Assembly (NCBI GenBank): GCA_902984215.1
Contig: CADWAF010000533.1
Coordinates: 1-15,082 of the forward strand
DNA: 15,082 nt
Origin: Willaertia magna
Taxonomy: Eukaryota; Heterolobosea; Eutetramitea; Acrasida; Naegleriidae
Direction of reading: 5' to 3'
Shown here: in pieces, positions 10,252 to 15,082 of the stretch
Layout of the letters: each line of letters starts with the position of its first letter
Numbering within the stretch: the stretch's first letter is position 1
The notes under the pieces: generated by a model
The model's input: only the letters and a program-made list of their open reading frames with translations
Database searches by the model: none
What the model was told of the DNA's origin: nothing
Translations under genes and position numbers: made by a program

Positions 10252-10426
10252 TTAAGATCGTATGGTCTTTTTCTTGGCAGTAGGCGAGGCGCGGAACAGT
10301 TCAGCTACGAGCGAGGGGCTGATGGATTTCCGCGCCTCGGTTGCGTTGATTAGGGTGAAATATGTTTCGGCAAGGTTTTCCTTATTATTCTGGTTTAAAC
10401 TCTTCGAAAGGTCCACTGTTACTCAT
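10252..10426 (-). other. Possible small protein gene with +1 frameshift
   Basis: A minus-strand ATG at 10426 opens 13 codons (MSNSGPFEEFKPE) ending at TAA. Skipping one base at GAA-T-AAT gives a frame that stays open for 44 more codons to TAA at 10254-10252, ending in TAKKKTIRS. That frame is open from 10422 but lacks its own ATG. The charged, helix-like composition looks protein-like and ordinary for this genome apart from GC-rich codons. It may be a tiny gene with a frameshift, a sequencing slip, the last exon of an unseen gene, or chance in a GC-rich island. No family is recognised. Confidence 0.25.
10285..10339. repeat. Perfect 12-bp GC-rich inverted repeat with nested stem
   Basis: CGAGGCGCGGAA at 10285-10296 is exactly complementary to TTCCGCGCCTCG at 10328-10339. 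Inside the 31-base loop a second stem forms, TCAGC (10301-10305) with GCTGA (10318-10322). The hairpin lies in the most GC-rich spot of the window, in an otherwise AT-rich gap. It could be a structured RNA, a transcription-factor palindrome, or coincidence inside the small reading frame listed at 10252-10426. Confidence 0.7.
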
Positions 10427-10615
10427 AGTCTAAAGCCAAGTCGTGGAAACCTTGGACAGCATAAAAAACTTTCAAACTTTGTACTTAGAAATCCTCTTCG
10501 TCTTATTCCATCACATCTTCAATACAGCAAGTATTAAATTATTTAGAAATATTGGAAGACGTGCTTTGCCATCATTAAATATTTTTTTAATTATTTTTTT
10601 TAATAAAATAATAAA

Positions 10616-11674
10616 ATGCAACACACACCAAACACCTTCTTCCAACAACAAGTTAACATTTCCGATGATACTGATTTATTGGTTATTTTATTAGATACTA
10701 ATCCTTTTACATGGGGTAAACGTAAATTAGATATGAATTCTAATGTTTCCACTACAACTTCAAGTACTAAAAATTTGATCTCTTTTTCACAGTTTATTCA
10801 ACATTTATTAGTTTTTATAAATGCATATCTTTCTGTGCAAAGAAATAAGAAAATAGCAATTCTTTCTAGTGCTACAAACCACCAATCACAATTTCTTTTC
10901 CCTAAAAGAACAAAAGCTAAAAGAAGAGAGTCAGATGGTGGTAAAAAATCACACGTTTCTAAGCTTGGAAGTAATATTGTTGGAACTGAAGATGTAGAAG
11001 AATTTTTCTTACAAGAAATAAAATTTGAAACTGTTCAAAAAGCTATACTTTCAGGGCTGTTCGAATTACAAGAGAATATAAGTAATATTGGAGATGAAAA
11101 TTCAATGATGACTGATGATGATACTTCTAATCCTCAAAAAGATAATATACAAGGTTTTTCATTATCTGGTGCTTTATCTATGGCACTTTGTTTTATAAAT
11201 AGATTAGAAAAAGAAAAACCACCTGGAATAACACTTAATGCTAGAATTTTAATATTTCAAGTTTCTCCTGATATATCTTCTCAATATATTTCAGTAATGA
11301 ATACTATCTTCTCTGCTGAAAAGATGAATATAATTTTAGATGCTTGTGTATTAGCCTTACAAGATTCTATTTTTTTACAACAAGCTTGTTTTTTAACAAA
11401 TGGAAATTATGTTAAACCTCAAAGACAAGAAGGTTTAATACAATATTTATTCCACTTATTTATGCTTGAAAAGAATTTAAGAACTATGATAATGTTACCT
11501 GTACAAAATACTGTAGACTTTAGGGCAAGTTGTTTTGAGACAAGAAAACCAATTGATGATGGTTATGTATGTCCTGTATGTTTATCAATTTTTAGTCAAT
11601 TTAAACCCGTTTGTTCCACTTGTGAATCTAAGCTACAAAGACCAACAAACAGGTCATTAATATCCCACAAATAA
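10616..11674 (+). CDS. TFB4: TFIIH core subunit Tfb4/p34 (GTF2H3)
   Basis: An intronless 352-residue protein, slightly longer than the human subunit of about 300. Tfb4 is a structural subunit of the TFIIH core in transcription initiation by RNA polymerase II and nucleotide excision repair in the nucleus. The von Willebrand A-like fold starts at LLVILLDTNPFTWG (residues ~21-34). It continues through SGALSMALCFINR and RILIFQVSPD to NIILDACVLALQDSIFLQQAC, all close to the human sequence. A C4 zinc module closes the protein (Cys319, Cys322, Cys333, Cys336; CPVC...CSTC). A Lys/Arg/Ser-rich insertion at ~100-120 and an acidic one at ~160-180 explain the extra length. A polyadenylation hexamer AATAAA (11670-11675) overlaps the stop codon. 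Fis1 begins 87 bp downstream. Confidence 0.95.
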   Translation: MQHTPNTFFQQQVNISDDTDLLVILLDTNPFTWGKRKLDMNSNVSTTTSSTKNLISFSQFIQHLLVFINAYLSVQRNKKIAILSSATNHQSQFLFPKRTKAKRRESDGGKKSHVSKLGSNIVGTEDVEEFFLQEIKFETVQKAILSGLFELQENISNIGDENSMMTDDDTSNPQKDNIQGFSLSGALSMALCFINRLEKEKPPGITLNARILIFQVSPDISSQYISVMNTIFSAEKMNIILDACVLALQDSIFLQQACFLTNGNYVKPQRQEGLIQYLFHLFMLEKNLRTMIMLPVQNTVDFRASCFETRKPIDDGYVCPVCLSIFSQFKPVCSTCESKLQRPTNRSLISHK

Positions 11675-11698
11675 ATGTAAATTAAAATAATTTTGATG

Positions 11699-11708
11699 TG
11701 TGGCCACA
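11699..11708. promoter_or_regulatory. TGTGGCCACA palindrome upstream of Fis1
   Basis: This perfect 10-bp palindrome is the only GC-rich patch in the 87-bp gap between the Tfb4 stop and the Fis1 start, about 55 bp before the ATG. It is a candidate transcription-factor site by position and symmetry only. Confidence 0.3.
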
Positions 11709-11761
11709 TTCGATGAAATGTCAAAATTGACCATCACAGAATTTTTAAAAAATTACAAAAA

Positions 11762-12431
11762 ATGAGCGAATTGAATTCTGCAGAGACTGATAATACCCCA
11801 AAAGCAAGAAAGTTGGAGAAGGAGAATGAAGAAGAATATTTAAAGTTTTTAGAGAAGAATTTAGAAGAAGAAAAATCTTTTATAAGTGAAGAAGATATAG
11901 CGAATGCTGAAAGAGTGTATAATAGTTCTATAGATGATAAACAAAGAACAAGAGTAAGTAATAATTTAATAATAATTTTCTTAATCGGAAATCTGTTTAA
12001 TAAAATTAAAAAAGGCAAGCTTTTCATTAGCTGTATTCTATGTAAAATCCGGTAAACCAGAATTATTAGAAAAAGGTATCCATCTTCTTACTTCATTACT
12101 TAGAGGAAAAGAATCTGATTCTGCATTCTCGGAAGATACAGAAAGTGATAATTCTACTCATTATAAAAGAGATTGTTTATATTTAATAGCATTAGCTTAT
12201 TACCATTTGCAAGATTATAAAAAGGCTGAATTATGGGTTGATAGATTATTAGAATTTGATCAACAAAATGAACAAGGAATTAAATTTAAACATTTAATAC
12301 AAAAGAAAGTACGTGAAGTAAAAGAGGAAGGTATATTAGGTTTAGCAATGGCCGGTGGAGGTGCTATGCTTTTGGGCGGAGTACTAGGCCTCGGTGCTTT
12401 ATTAGCATTTGGATTGGCAAAATCCAGATAA
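11762..12431 (+). CDS. FIS1: Mitochondrial fission 1 protein (Fis1)
   Basis: Two exons (11762-11953 and 12015-12431) flank a 61-nt intron (GTAAGT...AAAAAAG), giving 202 residues against about 150 in animals and yeast. Fis1 is a tail-anchored outer-membrane protein of mitochondria and peroxisomes that helps recruit the fission machinery. The TPR-like core is seen in ASFSLAVFYVKSGKPELLEKG (from residue 65, directly after the splice) and YLIALAYYHLQDYKKAELWVDRLL. The C-terminus has a glycine-rich membrane span (~174-198) followed by the short basic tail KSR, as tail anchoring requires. Odd points are a highly charged N-terminal ~60 residues and a Ser/Asp/Glu-rich insertion (~95-113) between the two TPR halves. 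The splice was chosen because it keeps phase and restores the conserved helix. Confidence 0.93.
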
Positions 12432-12556
12432 ATTCTTCTCAATTATCAATACCTGCTACAATTACTCTTCCACTACCTATTTATTTGTGTAAATTATAAA
12501 TGTACATTTTGTAAACCTAATTTTGTTGTCAATTTTTGTAAAACAATCAAATAAAA

Positions 12557-13765
12557 ATGCCAATAAACGATAACCAAACGGATAACATTTCCGATGACAC
12601 TGGGAATAGTACATCGTTAAATAATAGAAGAAAATTATTAATTGCGATTATATTTTTACAATTAATTTTATATTTTTATTTTCAATTTCAATTTAGAAAT
12701 AATTATTCATCTTCTTCTACAATTACATCATCTACAAATGAACCAAATATAAATAAAGATAATTTTTTAATGAAATCAATAAATAGTATTGTAGATTACA
12801 TTAATAGAAAAGATATTTTATTAGTTAAAATAGTATCAACTATTTACTTTTTAAATTCTCCATCTGTACCGTTACAAAATGCGAAAGAAAAGTTTACAAA
12901 CACACTCACATTTAATGAACAACAATTTTATAAATTTTTAAATATTGATAATAATAAACAAATAATTAGAATTAATAATAATAATAATGAAGAATCAAAT
13001 TATTTTAATAAATTAAGAGATTCATATTTAAAAGATATTTTAATGAATGAAAAGAAAAGAGAATTTTTAATGCAATTAAATAGATTAAAGAATGAAGATA
13101 TTTTAGAAAGACAAAAAAATAATTTTGAAAGACTACATATTAGTGATATTTTAAATGTAAATATTAAAGAGAATAGTATAGATTTATTAAATCATCATTT
13201 TGAAAATATTTTAAATCAATTAGTTGTAGGTAATTTAAAAGAAGGAGAATATTTTAAAAAATTAAGATTAAAAGCATTAGAAGAAATGTCAACGATAGAA
13301 AGTATTTCAAATGTCAGAAATGAAAAAAATGAAAAATTAGAGAAAGTTGAAGATTTAATTGATAATGAAACTGGTCATTTAAAAAATAATTTAATTTTTA
13401 ATTCAATTTATTTTATTTTAGCTAGCGATCCAGAAATGATTGATTTATGGATACAAAATTTATCAAATACTTTTAAAAAAGAATTAAAATTAATTAATGG
13501 TAAAAAATTACAAAATTTAATTGTTGAATTACAATTTTCTACTAAAAATTGTAATAAAGATTGTAAAAATAATATTATTTTATTAACTAGATTTTTACAA
13601 AATTTTTCCTCCATCCAAATTATTTATAAAATTAATCAAGACACAAATGAAGATTTAAATTTTTTAATTGTAAATAATTTTGTATCAGGCTTAACAAAGT
13701 GCAACCCTAAAACCTGCAAAGAACAATTTATTAGCGGTTTGTTATCCATACTGGAAACTCAATAA
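12557..13765 (+). CDS. Unknown single-pass membrane protein
   Basis: An intronless 402-residue protein with no family recognised. Residues 1-25 are polar. LLIAIIFLQLILYFYFQFQF (27-46) is a membrane span preceded by Arg-Arg-Lys, so a type II signal anchor with the bulk facing the lumen is likely. The region ~50-270 is Asn/Lys-rich and strongly helical. From ~280 the sequence looks more compactly folded (SIYFILASDPEMIDLWIQNL). The only four cysteines sit near the end in two pairs, Cys332/Cys336 and Cys382/Cys387, suggesting disulfides or a metal site. ATG at 12557 follows an A-rich leader. AATAAA at 13781-13786 is a likely polyadenylation signal. Confidence 0.85.
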   Translation: MPINDNQTDNISDDTGNSTSLNNRRKLLIAIIFLQLILYFYFQFQFRNNYSSSSTITSSTNEPNINKDNFLMKSINSIVDYINRKDILLVKIVSTIYFLNSPSVPLQNAKEKFTNTLTFNEQQFYKFLNIDNNKQIIRINNNNNEESNYFNKLRDSYLKDILMNEKKREFLMQLNRLKNEDILERQKNNFERLHISDILNVNIKENSIDLLNHHFENILNQLVVGNLKEGEYFKKLRLKALEEMSTIESISNVRNEKNEKLEKVEDLIDNETGHLKNNLIFNSIYFILASDPEMIDLWIQNLSNTFKKELKLINGKKLQNLIVELQFSTKNCNKDCKNNIILLTRFLQNFSSIQIIYKINQDTNEDLNFLIVNNFVSGLTKCNPKTCKEQFISGLLSILETQ

Positions 13766-13847
13766 TTGTAAAAAACAAATAATAAAAACCTATTTAGGCG
13801 CACATAGCTCTAATTTATTCTTAAATGTTTTTGTAATGGATTCCCGT

Positions 13848-13884
13848 TTGTAAAGTTTACAATGACTCCACTCTAGGCTGGAGT
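13848..13884. promoter_or_regulatory. Palindrome plus hairpin upstream of cathepsin gene
   Basis: TTGTAAAGTTTACAA (13848-13862) is a perfect palindrome with 7-bp arms around a single G. It is followed at once by ACTCCA...TGGAGT (13865-13870 with 13879-13884), a 6-bp stem with an 8-base loop. Both lie about 100-130 bp before the cathepsin ATG. They are candidate dimeric transcription-factor sites or leader structures. Confidence 0.35.
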
Positions 13885-13981
13885 AACTGTATTGGAGATT
13901 TAAAAACCCTTTCCAACTTGAAAATGATAAAAGAAACTGTTCCCATCACTCAAAAGTCCATCATCAAAAAAAATATTAAAA

Positions 13982-14926
13982 ATGAAATTTGTTATTATCG
14001 CAACTCTCTTTGCATTGTTTGCATCTGCAATCTTTGCAATGGATAACACTTATTTAAATGCACCAGTTCATGATTATGATTTAGTTGAATTAATTAATAG
14101 TCATCCTCATGCAACTTGGCAAGCAACTGTTTATCCACAATTTGCAAACAAAACTGTTAAAGATGTTAGAAAATTATTAGGTACAATTTTAATTCAAAAG
14201 GAAACTGATAGAACTCCAAAAGCAAAATCAGTTTTAGCAAAAGATTTCCAAGCAGCTGACAGTTTTGATGCAAGAACTAAATGGCCACAATGTATGCATC
14301 CAATTAGAGATCAACAACAATGTGGTTCTTGTTGGGCATTCTCTGCATCCGAAGTTTTATCTGATAGATTCTGTATTGCATCAAATGGTGAAGTTGATGT
14401 TGTTTTATCTCCACAATATATGTTAGAATGTGATTCAAGTGATTATGGTTGTGATGGTGGTTATTTAAATAATGCATGGAACTTCTTAGCAACAAAAGGT
14501 ATTCCATCTGATGAATGTGATCCATACACAAGTGGAAATGGTCATGTTGGTTCTTGTCCAAGATCTTGTAAGAATGGTCAATCATTAAAATTACATAAGG
14601 CAAGTAATCCACAAAATATTGAAGGTGTTTCAAACATTCAAAATGAAATTATGACTAATGGTCCAGTTCAATGTGCATTCTCAGTTTATAGAGATTTCAT
14701 GTCTTATAAATCAGGTGTTTATAGACATGTTTCTGGTGGTTTATTAGGTGGTCATGCAGTTAAAATGGTTGGTTGGGGAGTTGATACCAAATCAAATCTT
14801 CCATATTGGATTATTGCTAACTCTTGGGGAACTAGTTGGGGATTAAATGGATTCTTCTGGATTTTAAGAGGAAAGAATGAATGTGGAATTGAAGATAATG
14901 TTTGGGCAGGTCAAGCAGCTCTTTAA
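13982..14926 (+). CDS. Cathepsin B-like cysteine protease without occluding loop
   Basis: An intronless 314-residue C1A (papain-family) pre-pro-protease. Residues 1-19 (MKFVIIATLFALFASAIFA) are a signal peptide, so it enters the secretory pathway for lysosomes, food vacuoles or export. A short cathepsin B-type propeptide follows (ELINSHPHATWQA...VRKLLGT, ~36-68). Mature enzyme starts near FDARTKWPQC (~95). Catalytic residues are Gln111, Cys117 (QCGSCWAF), His258 (GGHAVKMVGWG) and Asn280 (ANSWG). The two-histidine occluding loop that gives animal cathepsin B its carboxydipeptidase activity is absent between residues ~174 and 200, so endopeptidase activity is expected, as in Giardia-type enzymes. 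AATAAA lies at 14940-14945. Confidence 0.96.
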   Translation: MKFVIIATLFALFASAIFAMDNTYLNAPVHDYDLVELINSHPHATWQATVYPQFANKTVKDVRKLLGTILIQKETDRTPKAKSVLAKDFQAADSFDARTKWPQCMHPIRDQQQCGSCWAFSASEVLSDRFCIASNGEVDVVLSPQYMLECDSSDYGCDGGYLNNAWNFLATKGIPSDECDPYTSGNGHVGSCPRSCKNGQSLKLHKASNPQNIEGVSNIQNEIMTNGPVQCAFSVYRDFMSYKSGVYRHVSGGLLGGHAVKMVGWGVDTKSNLPYWIIANSWGTSWGLNGFFWILRGKNECGIEDNVWAGQAAL

Positions 14927-15082
14927 ATTTGTTTTTGAACAATAAATTATTATTTGTCTGCCTTAATTATTAATAATTCTCATATTTTTGTTCCCGTTTT
15001 TCAAAAAACTAACGGTTAACCCGGTGGGTGGTATTTAAATTGGGCGTTCTTGAGTGAATATCAAAAAACGGATTAAAAAAAA
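14927..15082. other. 3' flank of cathepsin gene and window end
   Basis: After the polyadenylation hexamer the sequence turns GC-richer at 15011-15047, with the palindrome GGTTAACC (15014-15021) and GGTGGGTGG. TTCCCGTTT at 14991-14999 also occurs at 13841-13849 in front of the cathepsin gene. This may be the promoter of a gene beyond the window. No coding sequence is supported here. Confidence 0.3.

Larger units (their letters stand above)
10104..10615. promoter_or_regulatory. Divergent intergenic region between PDE and Tfb4
   Basis: This 512-bp gap lies between two genes transcribed away from each other and should hold both promoters. The PDE-proximal part has E2F-like patches TTTGGCGAG (10155-10163) and AAAAGGCGGGTTTTT (about 10186-10200). 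The middle (10260-10345) is a GC-rich island listed separately. The Tfb4-proximal ~60 bases are almost pure A/T, as is usual just before starts in this window. Confidence 0.4.

Noticed and set aside
10262..10537. Plus-strand reading frame of 91 codons in the GC island
   Set aside because: It looks like the antisense shadow of a GC-rich stretch (Leu/Ser/Arg/Phe-rich, no domain). The minus strand reads as more protein-like.
10400..10560. Ciliate-type code, with TAA read as glutamine upstream of the GC island
   Set aside because: One minus frame becomes long if TAA is sense, but Tfb4, Fis1, the PDE and the cathepsin all end at TAA at the expected place.
10443..10694. Plus-strand frame of 83 codons running into Tfb4
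   Set aside because: It starts at GTG, overlaps the start of Tfb4 in another frame, and becomes low-complexity Phe/Ile/Asn. Its first ~45 codons look plausible, but no splice into a gene could be found.
1..15082. tRNA, rRNA or spliceosomal RNA genes
   Set aside because: I looked for T-loop, snRNA and SRP-like motifs and found none convincing; the B-box-like piece near 10402-10412 mismatches key bases.

Overview
The window looks like nuclear DNA from a very AT-rich, free-living unicellular eukaryote. It has protein-coding genes with GT-AG introns of only about 42-64 nt, and the products are typical of eukaryotes: TFIIH subunit Tfb4, mitochondrial fission factor Fis1, a class I cyclic-nucleotide phosphodiesterase and a cathepsin B-like protease. 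TAA ends each of these genes, so the code appears standard. The cathepsin and short introns would suit a heterolobosean, amoebozoan or similar protist, but the lineage cannot be fixed from this sequence alone.

Layout. Positions 1 to about 2630 hold two tandem copies of a ~1.34-kb higher-order repeat. Each copy is a ~0.7-kb spacer followed by a 27-bp minisatellite of roughly 20 or more copies. The spacer carries what looks like a broken minus-strand coding sequence. Next comes a lysine/glutamate-rich zinc-finger protein gene (+, 2938-4822, three exons). A short gap with four consecutive inverted repeats separates it from a convergent gene for a large protein with a possible hSac2/PH-like domain (-, 5085-7809, two exons). 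Upstream of that in tandem is a phosphodiesterase gene (-, 7967-10103, two exons). Its N-terminus has a myristoylation signal and resembles the XRCC4/PAXX head fold plus coiled coil. A 512-bp divergent gap holds an unusual GC-rich island with a perfect 12-bp inverted repeat. Four closely spaced plus-strand genes follow: Tfb4 (10616-11674), Fis1 (11762-12431, one intron), an unknown single-pass membrane protein (12557-13765) and a secreted/lysosomal cathepsin B-like protease (13982-14926).

The genes do not form one pathway. They are a compact housekeeping block (transcription/repair, mitochondrial division, cyclic-nucleotide signalling, proteolysis) beside a repeat-rich segment. The items most worth checking are the XRCC4-like/PDE fusion, the GC island at 10260-10430, and the decayed coding sequence inside the higher-order repeat.
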